This document shows positions 51,401 through 62,996 of a stretch of DNA of 64,000 bases, one piece after another. The notes beneath the pieces were generated by a model. It was given only the letters and a program-made list of their open reading frames with translations. It was not told the DNA's origin and did no database searches. The position numbers were made by a program, and so were the translations under genes. The stretch is from Biomphalaria glabrata (taxonomy: Eukaryota; Mollusca; Gastropoda; Planorbidae), in NCBI RefSeq assembly GCF_947242115.1, contig NC_074724.1, forward strand, positions 32,582,505 to 32,646,504. The letters run 5' to 3'. Positions within the stretch are counted from its first letter, which is position 1, and every line of letters starts with the position of its first letter.

Positions 51401-54400
51401 TTCGTACTTCTCTTTCTTTCTTATTTTTTTCTTTTCTACCTTCTTTCTTCTTTTCATTCTTTCTTCATTCTTTTTTTCTAGCTTTCTCTTTTTTTTCTTT
51501 CTTTTCTTTCTTTCTTTCTTTCTTTTTTTCTTTTTCTTTCTTTTCCTTTCTTTTTTTTTCTTTCTTTCTTTTTCTTTCTTTTTTTGCTTTTTCTTTCTTT
51601 TTCTTTCTTTTCCTTTCTTTTTTTTTTCTTTCTTTCTTTTTCTTTCTTTTTTTTTCTTTCTTTTTCTTTCTTTTCTTTCTTTCCTTTCTTTTTCTTTCTT
51701 TTCCACCTTTTTACTTTCTTTCTCTTTAACTAATTCTTTTTCTTCCAGTCTAGTATCCTACTTCTCCAACTATTCGTCCCCCAATTCTTACTACAATTCT
51801 TTGTGTGTGTGTGTGTGTCTAATCTAGCAACCGATTTGTTTTTCTTCTGTTCCTAGCATAAAGACTTGACGTCTGATAGGACTTACCATCGTCTGGTTGT
51901 GAGCACGACAAGACTGGGAGGACTTCCCGCCAAAATCTGACTCTCCGGTGATGCCGCAGCATTGAAACTGTTCACAAAGAAAAGCAGACGTCATAGCAGA
52001 CGTGAGAATTTCTTTAGTACCGGGGCGGAATTACCAGATCTACATTTAACTCAGCAAAAGCTATTTTATCTCATCTTTTTTTTCTTAAAGGGGGGGGGGG
52101 AGAGGTAAAGGCTATCCTCTAGGTCATAAATTCCGAAACTACTAACCACGGGACAAACCCTGGCCGTTACTATCCGGCCTTTCCAATCTATAGCCCACAG
52201 TAAAAGCCGTCGAAGCTCAAATTGGCTTATTGTTATAGAAGTCAACACACTGGCTGGCGAAAAACTCCTCAATACTGTGAAGAGACGAAAGCTGACCTGG
52301 TTCGGTAATATTGTAACACATAATGTTTAAACTACTTCCTGCGGGACAAACCCTGCCCGTTATTATCAGGCCCTTCCAATCTTAAGCCCACAGTAAAAGC
52401 CGTCTAAGCTTTAGCTTGGCTTGTCCTTATACAAGTCAACACTCTGGCTGGCAAAGAACTCCTCAATACTGTGAAGAGACCAAAGCTGGTTCGGTCATAT
52501 TTTAAGCCATGACTCACTGTCAAAAGTCATCCTTCAAGGTTCAGTGGACGGGGCACGAAGAAAGTGTCGCCTAAATAAAAGCTAGCTGGACAATATAAAA
52601 TAATGGGCCGGCCTTTTTCTGGACATCCTGCTCAATACAAATGCTTACGTGGGAAAAGTTGGAGGGATTTAGTTACGCGAACTGTCACAGCACCACTACG
52701 AACTGTCACAGCACCACTACAAACTGTCACAGCACCACTAAGAACTGTCACAGCGCCACTACGAACTGTCACAGCAACACTACGAACTGTTACAGCAACA
52801 CTACGAACTCTCACAGCACCACTACGAACTGTTACAGCGCCCCCAACGAACTGTCACAGCACCCCTATGAACTGTCACAGCACCACTACGAACTGTCACA
52901 GCACCACTACGAACTGTCACAGCAGCCCTACGAACGTTCACAGCACCACTACGAACTGTCACAGCACCCCTACGAACTGCCACAGCACCACTACGAACTG
53001 TCACAGCACCACTACAAACTGTCACAGCACCACTACGAACTGTCACAGCACCACTACAAACTGTCACAGCACCACTACGAACTGTCACAGCACCACTACG
53101 AACTGTCACAGCACCACTACGAACTGTCACAGCACCACTACGAACTGTCACGGCACCACTACGAACTGTCACAGCACCCCTAAGAACTGTCACAGCACCC
53201 CTAAGAACTGTCACAGCACCACTACAAACTGTCACAGCACCCCTACGAACTGTCAGAGCACCATTACGAACTGTCACAGCGCCCACTAGAATCAAAATTA
53301 ACTGGCAGATGAGAAGTTTAATTTCCCTTGGGGTCTATGATGTTTTCATTAAAGGCCGAGAGGGAACTTGTTGGGGAAGGATTATGGACCCCAAGACAAG
53401 GTTGTGTACCACTGCTGTAAGTCTAGGTCAATCGAGAATAAACGTTTTAAGAACGACATCATCAACAACAAAAGCACTAGCAGCTACAGGAACCACAACT
53501 ACAGACACTACTGGCCTCCGAATGACTTACATAGACATGGATGAGGTTCAGGGTTTCGCTGAAGGTGTCATTGCCCTGGTCCACGTACTCGTTACGGACT
53601 TTCTCCTTCAGATCTTCTTTAATGTTCTTATGGAGCTGTGGAAGCAGCACTGCATCAACAAAGAGCTACTTACATTCTGTAGGTCTAACTTATGTATAAA
53701 TGTTTATTAACTAATGTTGCTATTGAGCCATTGTGATAGACTTTATTGTTTTTCCAATAGTAAGTCCTTTTAACATTGTTAAATTCTTTTAGAAGTAAAG
53801 GATTTAAATAAAGTAATACATTTCAACCTATACCAAAGCGTGCATGTTAAGTTTTGAAGCAACAAACTAAACCATCTTTTTGAATTATATCTTAAAATAT
53901 TTTTGGCCAACGAAGATATTTATATCCTTGGGTTCTCATCAGATAAAAAAAATCAAATAAATCAAAATTTCCTTTCTTTTTATTATTATCGCACTATGAA
54001 GAACACAAAATACGATTACCTTTTTATTTTTGAGATCTAAATGTGAGCTATTTTGCGACTTTAGAGTTATTTAATGAATTAGTTTCCTCATAAATTTGCG
54101 ACATATTTAAGTTGAGTAAACATGGGAATTTTGAATAAAAGCTAAGCATTAAATGTATGCAAAAAGCAGTTTTACAGTACCACCGAGTTGCTGTTCAAAA
54201 ACAGGATGCACAAAGTGATTTCTGCTACGACCATCAGAAACACAAGCAAGGCGTACTGAAACAGAGCAACACAAATGAACATGAAATACAAATAATACTT
54301 TAAATTAGAGGCAAGTGTTTATTGTTGGGAAGGAAGAGGTGACTCCAAACCTCTGCTGCCTTGCAACAACACCCGAGACAACCCTGAAGAAAACAAGGAA

Positions 54401-57400
54401 CCGGTAAGCTTTAGTCACGATGACCTGCTGACTATAGTAAAAAAAAAAAAGGAAACTAAATCTCTATGGTCATATTGCAAAATCTTCAGGACTCGTAACG
54501 ACCTTCCTTCAGGGAAAAGTAACAGGAAAAAGAAGAAGAGGCAGACAGAGAAAGCGATGGTAAGACAACAAAAAAGAATGGACGGGCCTGTCATTGAAAG
54601 AGGTTGTATCCAAAGGAGAGGAATGGAGAAAATCGGTTGGCAATTCTTGTGTGTTGCTTAAACGATAAATTGAAGGTGAAGCTTTAGTCAGCAGACAGCA
54701 CAGGATGCTTCACGACCGAGGCCAACGATTGAATCTATTATCTTGTACACACTGAGCAACACAAAGAAATCACATTTTATTTGTAAGAATAAATATTACC
54801 ATTATTTCATATGTATTAATTAAACATATTCATTCTACAATAGTATACTCTGTATCAGGGGCGGACTGGGTGTCAATATTGTCCTGGGCATTTCTTTACA
54901 ACCCAGCCCATAAATTGTCTATCATATGATGGGGAGCTAATTAAAAACTACTGTCCTCATTAATCATCATCATTATGTCATTATGTTAATTTTGATGATG
55001 TATCAATTTCTGCAAGCATGTATACAGTGAACTCTATAAATAAAGTACAAGCGTCCTTAAGTTGCTTTTTAACCGCTCAGTGTGTAGGCTCTAAAAGAAT
55101 TGAACCTACAGTGTCACAGAGGCATCCATGCGGTACTTTCTGTGGCCTTACCGGATCATTTGGGTACCGGCCCAACGGGCATTTAAGCGAATGCTCGTAT
55201 AGCCAATCCACCCCTGCTCTATATGCCCTGGTCCATATTTTCTTTTCGGACATGCTGATGAATCATTAAATATATATAATTTTATGCCTTTTAGGATCTT
55301 CTCCGCCTGATTAAAATCTAATAGTAATCTTCAATCTAGGTTCTGAAACGAATAATCAAGATATCTGTACAGTATGTGTCATTGCACCTAGTTTTATTGA
55401 ATAGTACATACAACTGTCACTAGAAAGTCTTCAAAAATTTAGGACTAATTTAATAAAACAAAATTGTTATTCGATACATGTAGAGCGTGTAAGCTATTAA
55501 ATTAATAACCTATGTATTTTATATCACGTGACATTTATACGCTCAATAATATTCTCTTGACTTATGTGAATGTAGTTAAGTCACAGTGGCGAAGCTAGGG
55601 ATTGGGGGGCTCGGAGGGGCTTGACCTCTTTAGGGGCCACTGCATTTTCACATTCGACATCATGACATGAAATAATGGTGTAATATTTAATGTAAAAAAA
55701 CAACTTCGGAAACTCATTTGGGGGCCCACCTAAAGGGGGGGTCCCCGGGGATGTTCACATTTGGAGTCTACCTAGCTACGCCACTGTTTAGTAAATTCCC
55801 AAATCAAAACTGCGGCAATGTTTATTTCCTGGCCCCAAATAGTGACAACAATGACACATCATTGCTATATGCTATAAAAAAGCTAACAAGATCCTCGAAA
55901 TAAAGAATCACCCTTTGTGTCAGGATTTTGTGATTTTACCATCACAAAAGAGATACAAGACACCGATAGCAAAGACAAACAGACACAAACACTCTTTTGT
56001 TCCCCTGGCAATCAAATCATTAAATAAGAACAATCTGATATAAACTTTGTCACATGTAAATTATGAGTGAGTCTGGTGTGAATGTACACTTTGGTTTCTT
56101 ATAGTTATAATGTTTTTTGTTTGGTGTAATGCACAAATTGTAAGACAAATTTCTTTACGGATAATAAAGAGTATTATTATTATTATTATTATTATTACAG
56201 TAACGATACAGTATGGGTGTCCTCTGATTGTGGCAATGTAGATCATGATTTAAACAGTGCTCTTAAACCGAAGTATATTAAAGACTACCGCCATGCAGAG
56301 GCACAGAGAGGGGTGGGGGCAAGGGGGAAGAATGCCCCGGGTGGCGTCACACACAGAGAGAGCCGCCTATGGGGGAGGGGGGGTGCCAGTAAAGTACCTT
56401 GACCCGAGCACACCTTTGGCTCATTAAACCTGTGCCGCTATGACTTTAAAAGGATAGTGATGCATGAGTCGCGTAAAAGGGCCGTATTCTCCGTCGGGAG
56501 ACATTGGTCTAAAATGAAAAAAAAAAATTGGACTTTTCCTCTGTTGTTTACCACCTTTGTTTTACATGTTTCGGATGTTCCTCCAAAGTTGAAAAATGAA
56601 GATAATCTACTTCCTAGCTCCAGCCTCCCTCAGGACGACGGGATATGGCAGCGGAAAGGTTTTGAACCCGGGACCGTCTAACAGACCGAGCGACAGTCCG
56701 AGCAACAGCACGACCAGGACTCCATTAGTCTATATCACTCATCATTAATACAAAGATGAGAAGTTTAAATTGATACCATCCTTCGTTACAGCCATTGAGA
56801 TGTAGACGGTCCTGGATTATAACGTCTGCATGTACTTACAACGATGTAGAAAATATCTCCACAGGTCAGACAGACAACGAGAATCGCCATTAGACTTAAG
56901 AGTGCTAGGAACATTCCAACCAGTGCCAGGGCTAGGCCAAACTCATTGGCGATAGGGAATTCCTTCATGTCACGTAACTGTTTTGGTAAGGTGTAACCTG
57001 CGTCCTCTGTTCAGTGTAAGGCAATACGATCAAAATGTAAGCTTCGCAAATCATTATACAAATACTTCTAGGAACAAGACCAAAAAAAAAACTTAAAAAA
57101 AAAAGGCTTATAGGTTGAGTGCATTTGTATCATTTACACACTATCTACCCTATAATTAAATTTGTAATATATCTAGAGATTCTAGACCAACAACAATAAA
57201 TCTGTTCGATTAATAATATATTAATATTAATAATCAGGAGTCGATGACGAGCACAGTGTTACACCATGGTAGAACCTACGTCACTTTCGAACAGTGTTAG
57301 TACCTGCAAAGAACCTTTGGATACATCATTTGCGTGGAGAGGGCGACATCATTTCGACCTTAGGCAATGCCCAGGCTTTCATCATATCGAGATTAACTAA

Positions 57401-60400
57401 ACAATAGTAGAAATTGTTGGTGATTTAGGCATTAGAAGGTGTAGTGCAGAGTTACGTAGACAGCTAAATCTTACCTGAATATTTTTCTGACCTCTCCACC
57501 AGGTCAGGCAAGTGGAGGTAAGGACTGAAGTAGAAGGTCATTCCAAATATTATCATCAACAAACCTGCCACCTACGAGTATCAATAATGTATACAGTTCA
57601 ATGAATGGGGACAGACAAGGGAGATGGATGTCTGGGTAAAATCAAGGGACATAAACATTTACTAAAAAACAAGGGAGATTAGTACGAAATATATATGTAT
57701 AGACAAAGGAAACATATATCTAAGTTTAGATATCGCCACACATGACTACTTGTAGTCAATTAAAAAATATTAGTATGTATAAATATGGAAATATATTACA
57801 CCTTACAGACGTAGAAAATATATGAATATGTAATCACAAGGGAAATAAGTGTACATCAGCCGCAAAGGTTACTTTAAGGAGTTTTCCCTTTCCCCTAACT
57901 TTGTGGTCTATAGGGCAGATGATATAAAGGTCATCTGTTTCTGTGGCCTACGGTTAACGAGGGTGTCATGCACAACGACCGAACGCCTTTAGTTTTTCCC
58001 CAACTAATGTCAGGTACCCATTAGAGCTGGATGGACTCAGAGGCGCCCAACAATCCCTAAATTAAGAATCCCAGTCTTCAGCAGGATTCGAACCCGGGAC
58101 CCCAGGTTCGGAAGCCAAGCGCTTTACTGCTCTACCACCGCGCCTCCATTATGGCTCAATGAAACATATTAAATAAGCATGGGCGCCCACAGGATTTCTT
58201 GCAGGGGGTACAAGTTGCCACCTATGGCTTAAAGTGGTAGTGTCAACTTGTTTATTACAGAGAATATTAAAGAAAAGAACAAGTGTCCCCCCCCCCCTTT
58301 CCTATACGATATAAAGTTCAATGTTAATACTTGTTGCATGAATAAAACAACATGTCAACAAACTATTTACTGTACAGGTTGCGGCCCCAGCATCCCGACG
58401 GTCGCTCAAACAAAAAATGCAAACGCATCTAAAACTGTCAATACCTTAACTACTGAAAAGCTTCTCGTCGATATGGACAAGCGGGCGATGAACGCTTAAC
58501 TGGCAGTGCTGATATTCTACTTTACGTTGTAATTCTTGCGTCGTTTTAGGATGTAGACAAAACAGGTTGAACTGAGCATTAGTATTGCTTGAAAAGTGAG
58601 ACGTTAATGAAGAAACTAACGAATCAAGATACGGAATGTAAAGCCGTGTTCTGTAATAAACCCAAAATCTAAATATGTTGTTTTTGCTCGGTGTGTCTGT
58701 CGACTGCAAATTGTCGGCAGCAGCACAAAGTCAATACCAAGTTTGTCTGCCAGCAGTCTTGCCTTACTTGGCATGTCATCCCTGAAGTGTTCCTCGGCAT
58801 GGTCAAGTATGTCATTGATTAATGTGCTGTTAAGTTGCCACTTATGCTATGATGGACAGACGGAAACTGGTCCCAAGATGAATAACTGACGACAATTAAA
58901 AGACAAATCAAAACACACGTGAAGCAGGCACTGATTACACATATGCAGTTTTTCTGGTTTCAATTACAGCCGTTATTTTAAAATACGCCAAACAGTGAAA
59001 GTTGTGACTTAAAGAGCAAGTGAATTCGTATTTCTCAAGTCTACCGTGTCTCACACAAACGAGGTAAATTTAGCACCAACGCACTCCCTTGACACCAACA
59101 GCATTACTGGTATCTGAAACGTCATTCAGTTCGTTGATAACAAGGTTAAGTGTTAAAGACGCGGATTGGACAAAGACTTGCTTTTGGATATTTTCCACGT
59201 CTCCTTGCCTGAACACAGTTCTGAATGCTGTCCCTTTAGACTCAGAGGGCATAAAACTATCATAAACTGGTGGACGTATTCATCCTGCTATTTTATCGAG
59301 CGCTAACAATGACCTCAACTTCCCAAGACGTAAAGACATTGACCATTATAACTGCACTCTTTAATCCTGTTTGAAGAAACAACGTCCACTTGTATGAAAT
59401 CGAAAAACAGCTAATAAGAATTTTTCCTACAAGACAAATAACAACAAGAACAAAAAAAACAACAAAAAAAAAAACTTTGTATCATTTTTTAGGCCTTTAC
59501 TAAATAAAATGATAACTATAATTAAAGTCAGCTAAGGGTGTGGCCAAATATGTCGGTCACAGCTTGGGCGGCGTATCCACCGGAAATACTGCTTTCCTCT
59601 TTCATCTTCGGACTCGAAGACAAGCCTTATAATTATGTGCAAATGAAAACAAATCCTCACGACTAACGTGTTATGCAATATTGAATTGCGAGCCTATAAT
59701 AAAGCGCACATGGTCGGGCATGAACTAGATCTAGGTATTTAAGTTTCTTACACTAAAAGCTTATCCATTTTCACTTTATTTCAGTGGAAACACTACATGT
59801 TAAGTTGCTACTTAGAAGTTAATTGATTTAAAGGCGTAAAAACTGGCTATAATTTGACTACTCAGAATACAGATGAGTGCACCCATCAATTCCTGATAAG
59901 CCTGAGGCTAGTCTACTACAACTGTACTTCAGTCACCAGTGGAAACACTACATGTTTAGTTGCTACTTCGACTTTAATTGATCTGATGGTGCAAAAAAAA
60001 AATGGCTAGAATTTAGCTATTCAGAATCCAGGTGGATGCAAGTGCACCACCTTGCACCTACCTGCAGGCACCCATGTAGGTGAAGAAATGGATAAGAAAA
60101 TAGGATGTTTATAATACATATATAAGTAACATCATAACAGCAAGAAACTTAGAGGTAATGGGGATCGACCCGTTAAAGTTTTAATTCCCTGGAATATAAT
60201 TGTACTTGTACCGAGTCACCGAATGGAAGAATGTAACGTACACTGTATATCACTAAAAGATTTATATCTCAAGAGTGCACAACCCAGAGTCCATCAAGCC
60301 AGTCAGAGAAACTTAATCTAAAGCTTTATAATGTTTGAGATATGTTTAGATTGATCAATATCAACCTATAACAACACTCTCTGTCAAGCCTATAACAACA

Positions 60401-62996
60401 CTCTCTGTCAATGTTATAATAACACTCTCTGTCAATCTTATAACAACACTCTCTGTCAATCTTATTACAACACTGTCTGTCAATCTTATAACAACACTCT
60501 ATGTCAATCTTATAACAACACTCTCTGTCAATCTTATAACAACACTCTCTGTCAATCTTATAACAACACTCTCTGTCAAGCCTATAACAACACTCTCTGT
60601 CAAGCCTATAACAACACTCTGTCAATCTTATAACAACACTCTGTCAATCTTATAACAACACTCTCTGTCAATGTTATTACAACACTGTCTGTCAATCTTA
60701 TAACAACACTCTATGTCAATCTTATAACAACACTCTCTGTCAATCTTATAACAACACTCTCTGTCAATCTTATAACAACACTCTCTGTCAAGCCTATAAC
60801 AACACTCTCTGTCAAGCCTATAACAACACTCTGTCAATCTTATAACAACACTCTGTCAATCTTATAACAACACTCTCTGTCAATGTTATAACAACATTCT
60901 CTGTCAAGCCTATAACAACACTCTCTGTCAATGTTATAACAACATTCTCTGTCAATCTTATAACAACACTCTCTGTCAATGTTATAACATCATTCTATGT
61001 CAAGCCTATAACAACACTCTCTGTCAATGCTATAACAACACTCTCTGTCAATCTTATAACAACACTCTCTGTCAATCTTATTACAACACTGTCTGTCAAT
61101 CTTATAACAACACTCTCTGTCAATCTTATAACAACACTCTCTGTCAATCTTATAACAACACTCTCTGTCAAAACTATAACAACACTCTCAGTCAATCTTA
61201 TAAAACCACTCTCTGTCAAACCTATAACAACACTCTCTATCAAACCTATAACAACACTCTCTGTCAAACCTATAACAACGCTCTGTCAAACCTATAACAA
61301 CACTCTCTGTCAAAACTATAACAACACTCTCAGTCAATCTTATAACAACACTCTCTGTCAATCTTATAATAATACTCTGTCAAACCTATAACAACACTCT
61401 CTGTCAAACCTAGAACAACACTCTCTGTCAAACCTATAACAACACTCTCAGTCAATCTTATAACAACACTCTGTCAAACCTATAACAACACCCTCAGTCA
61501 ATCTTATAACAACACTCTCTGTCAAAACTATAACAACACCCTCAGTCAATCTTATAACAACACTCTCTGTCAAACCTATAACAACACTCTGTCAAACCTA
61601 TAACAACACTCTGTCAAACCTATAACAACACTCTCTGTCAATACGATAACAGCACTCTCTGTCAATCCTATAACAACACTCTCTGTCAATGTTGTGAATG
61701 CATTATTACGATGTTATAAAAAAACAACGTAAGAACAAGTATTGACCAGTTCCCCAACTGGCTGCTGATTTACTTTTACAGTCACGTTGAAGTCTTGAGA
61801 TAGATTCATAGAAAGTCCCAGGGCTAGTTCGAATCCAAGTTTGAAGTGTCAAACCATTCCTCAGTTAACTAGCCACATTTGATTTTACAAGTGTTTTTTA
61901 AAAGGTATTTTTAAAGGTATTTAATTAAAATTTAAAGGTATTTGACTATATAGAAGACTTGATTGGTACAAGGTACGCTAGTATCAAAGTTAAAGTAGTT
62001 GGACTACAATTTAAAATTCCCAACTCAGCCCATAACTCTGCTAACAGACACTATTGCTGGCTCTATTGAGCAATACTATAGTATAAGAAATAGTTGGTAA
62101 ATTTTTGCCATGGTTTTAACAATCCTTCCTTGTTTCGGGATTTTTTTTTTCAGAAATGCAGATTATTAAGTCATAGACCATATCTCCAGCAGGATGGACG
62201 CGGAAAGGGTTTGAACTCGGGACCATCAGTCCATGCACATACCACAAGACAAAGTAGCTAACTATCGTTACAGCGTTCCTTAAAAAAAACTAATTGCATT
62301 CAAATCTGTCGATAGCTTTTCTTAGACACGTTGTTAATTATTTATTAAGAGCTCACACATCGGTTATATTCCTTTATATTTTGCTTTCGTTACCTTGACC
62401 TGTTGTTTTTCTTATTTGTAACTGAAATTTTGATTTAATTGGGTTGTTGGCCAGCAATCCGAGGGTAAGAGGGGACATTACAGACACACCGGGTAACTGA
62501 GTTTACTTTCAGATAGGGCGCCCTAACCTTAATACAACGCCTTCATTTATGCAACGCATACAGTTTATTCGGTTTACTCCAGGCATTTTATTACCTCGGC
62601 AATGTAACTTAACACATTTGGAGGGCTATCTGTTCTTCATTACCTGGGGGGGGGGTGCGGGAGGTTTGCTAAATAGGAGATGGACAACTCCTCAAGAGAA
62701 CTGTTGCACTATATACAGGGGTTCTCAACCTGTGGATCGCGACCCCTTTGGGGGTCGATTGACGATTTGCCAGGGGCCGCCCAAGACCATCGAAAATAAG
62801 GATTGTTATTGTCTATTCTTCTATTGCTGTATGTGTGTGTGTGTGGGGGGGGGGTCGCGGAAGAGTGGGGGGTTGTAAAAAGGGGTCGCCGAGCATAAAA
62901 GGTTGAGAACCGCTGCACTAGAAACTAAATCATTGTATTTACCAAAACAAAGCAGTTGATTGACAGGAACACGAGCTTGGCTACAGCCCCCAACAT
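48416..62996 (-). CDS. Tetraspanin, eight coding exons, 244 residues predicted
   Basis: Exons on the minus strand: 62996-62943, 57571-57475, 57006-56840, 54255-54181, 53635-53531, 51967-51887, 48789-48706, 48487-48416. Every intron is GT-AG and the phases fit (phase 1 after exon 2, otherwise 0). The ATG at 62996 follows an in-frame stop. TM1 about 8-33, small loop, TM2 76-98, TM3 107-126, large loop 127-206 with 'CCG' (169-171), Cys 186 and 'GC' (194-195), TM4 207-233, short tail 'NCQKKGKLM'. Four loop cysteines form the two conserved disulfides. Tetraspanins organise membrane microdomains and partner proteins at the cell surface. Exon 5 could instead start 14 bp earlier, but only the chosen acceptor keeps phase; exon 8 has a CAG-CAG acceptor that could drop one Gln. 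Exon 8 is the least certain. No polyadenylation signal was found before LINE A. Confidence 0.9.
49036..49165. repeat. Tandem repeat, about 28 bp unit, 4-5 copies
   Basis: Unit resembles 'gtccaatcttataatcttac' plus 'ctggt'. It lies in tetraspanin intron 6. Confidence 0.8.
49745..49975. repeat. Dispersed repeat, partner 3900-4140
   Basis: Second copy of the repeat described at 3900, in the same orientation, in tetraspanin intron 6. Confidence 0.6.
50311..50545 (+). mobile_element. tRNA-derived SINE
   Basis: Starts 'gaggcgcggtggctgagtgt', has a diverged B box 'ggttcaaatcc', then the shared body ('taatgggtacctgacattag'). Tail truncated; no clear target duplication. Confidence 0.85.
50680..50850. 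repeat. Dispersed AT-rich repeat, copy 3
   Basis: Shares 'gtttgtacacgtcattttt', 'tcggatcaaaattttgcaca' and 'aaccaattagttaattaacg' with the copies at 2690 and 2945. Confidence 0.6.
51300..51720. repeat. Polypyrimidine (TTTC/TTTTTC)n tract
   Basis: About 420 bp of almost pure T and C on the plus strand. The long Lys/Glu- and Phe/Ser-rich frames across it are artefacts. On the gene strand it is an intronic purine tract in tetraspanin intron 6. Confidence 0.95.
52130..52682 (+). mobile_element. LINE C-terminal region with a ~205 bp internal duplication
   Basis: 'ctcctcaatactgtgaagag' and flanking DNA occur twice (about 52134-52320 and 52330-52510). The second copy runs on into 'KVILQGSVDGARRKC', 'LDNIK' and 'SWRDLVTRTVTAPLR', the LINE C-terminus. 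The final codons merge into the 21 bp minisatellite that follows. Confidence 0.7.
52683..53286. repeat. Minisatellite, 21 bp unit, about 29 copies
   Basis: Unit 'cacagcaccactacgaactgt', divisible by 3, so plus frames read as 7-residue repeats ('RTVTAPL', 'NCHSTTT'). It starts exactly at the C-terminus of a LINE fragment and lies in tetraspanin intron 5, close to exon 5. Confidence 0.96.
54395..54668 (+). mobile_element. LINE C-terminal fragment
   Basis: Encodes 'DLLTIVKKK', an A-run, 'LNLYGHIAKSSGLVTTFLQG', 'KVTGKRRRGRQRKRW' and 'EWTGLSLKE'. Same family as 23945 and 63572. In tetraspanin intron 3. Confidence 0.75.
54856..55216. mobile_element. hAT MITE, 361 bp, same family as 34992-44539
   Basis: Left end CAGGGGCGGACTGG, right end CCAATCCACCCCTG. 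Flanks CTCTGTAT (54848-54855) and CTCTATAT (55217-55224) match at 7 of 8 bases. In tetraspanin intron 3. Confidence 0.85.
55584..55786. mobile_element. hAT-like MITE, 203 bp (CAGTGGCG ends)
   Basis: Left CAGTGGCGAAGCTAGG and right CCTAGCTACGCCACTG are inverted with one mismatch. Flanking octamers TTAAGTCA and TTTAGTAA match at 6 of 8. The left end also occurs at 24253. In tetraspanin intron 3. Confidence 0.8.
56176..56199. repeat. (ATT)n microsatellite
   Basis: Eight ATT units. Confidence 0.9.
56640..56715 (-). mobile_element. Possible fragment of a second tRNA-like SINE
   Basis: The minus strand has 'cccgggttcaaaac', a B-box-like motif, after 'gtctgttagacggt'. A related piece ('cccgagttcaaacc' on the minus strand) lies at about 62190-62230 in the same 'cgcgga'/'cagcgga' context. 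Too short to prove. Confidence 0.3.
57300..57400 (+). mobile_element. LINE 3'-end fragment related to 3640-3910
   Basis: 'tttggatacatcatttgcgt', 'gcgacatcatttcgacc' and 'atgcccaggctttcatcat' match the minus strand of 3640-3790 in order. In tetraspanin intron 2. Confidence 0.5.
57880..58147 (-). mobile_element. tRNA-derived SINE
   Basis: The minus strand starts GAGGCGCGGTGGTAGAGCAG, with B box GGTTCGAATCC and the shared body. No clear target duplication. In tetraspanin intron 1. Confidence 0.88.
58446..58876 (-). pseudogene. hAT transposase fragment (ZMYM1-like), frame-shifted
   Basis: The minus strand encodes 'HAEEHFRDDMPSKARLLADK', 'LGIDFVLLPT' and 'CSRQTHRAK', then, after a frameshift near 58690, 'YYRTRLYIPYLDSLVSSLTS'. 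The order 'RQTHR...YYR..L.IPYLD' is characteristic of hAT-derived transposases of the ZMYM/DUF4371 type. A further minus frame at 59070-59252 ('SASLTLNLVINELNDVSD') may be the preceding part, after a gap. It is an internal fragment only and lies in tetraspanin intron 1. Confidence 0.75.
59261..60355. other. Intronic stretch (tetraspanin intron 1), little seen
   Basis: 'aaatactgctttcctctttc' followed by 'atcttcgg' near 59585 matches the motif at 22970. 'gtggaaacactacatgtt' and 'agttgctact' occur twice (about 59785 and 59940), a local duplication of about 155 bp. No gene. Confidence 0.45.
60356..61690. repeat. Minisatellite, 24 bp unit, about 55 copies, with a 212 bp higher-order block
   Basis: Unit 'caatcttataacaacactct' plus 'ctgt', with 22 bp variants and 'caagcctata', 'caaacctata' and 'caatgttata' types. 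The blocks 60414-60625 and 60626-60837 repeat the same sequence of variants. The unit reads as 8-residue cycles on the minus strand ('ECCYKIDR', 'ESVVIRLT'); these are by-products. In tetraspanin intron 1. Confidence 0.97.
61691..62715. other. Intronic stretch (tetraspanin intron 1), no gene seen
   Basis: AT-rich. 'aaaggtatttaattaaaatt' and neighbours form a small local repeat near 61900. Nothing else supported. Confidence 0.45.
62716..62915. mobile_element. SPIN-like hAT MITE, 200 bp
   Basis: Left end CAGGGGTTCTCAACCTG, right end AGGTTGAGAACCGCTG. Just inside the left end 'tcgcgacccctttgggggtc' and 'aagaccatcg' recall, from memory, the SPIN/Charlie group of hAT MITEs. 'cacta' follows the right end and also occurs at 62707-62711 on the left, a weak trace of the 8 bp duplication. 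It lies in tetraspanin intron 1, ending about 21 bp from the exon 1 donor. Confidence 0.8.

Noticed and set aside
51300-51720. Long Lys/Glu-rich and Phe/Ser-rich frames
   Set aside because: They come from a nearly pure TTTC tract and have no other coding sign.
60326-61267. Cys-rich repeat proteins ('ECCYKIDR') on the minus strand
   Set aside because: They are register effects of the 24 bp minisatellite; frames begin and end with unit-length variants.
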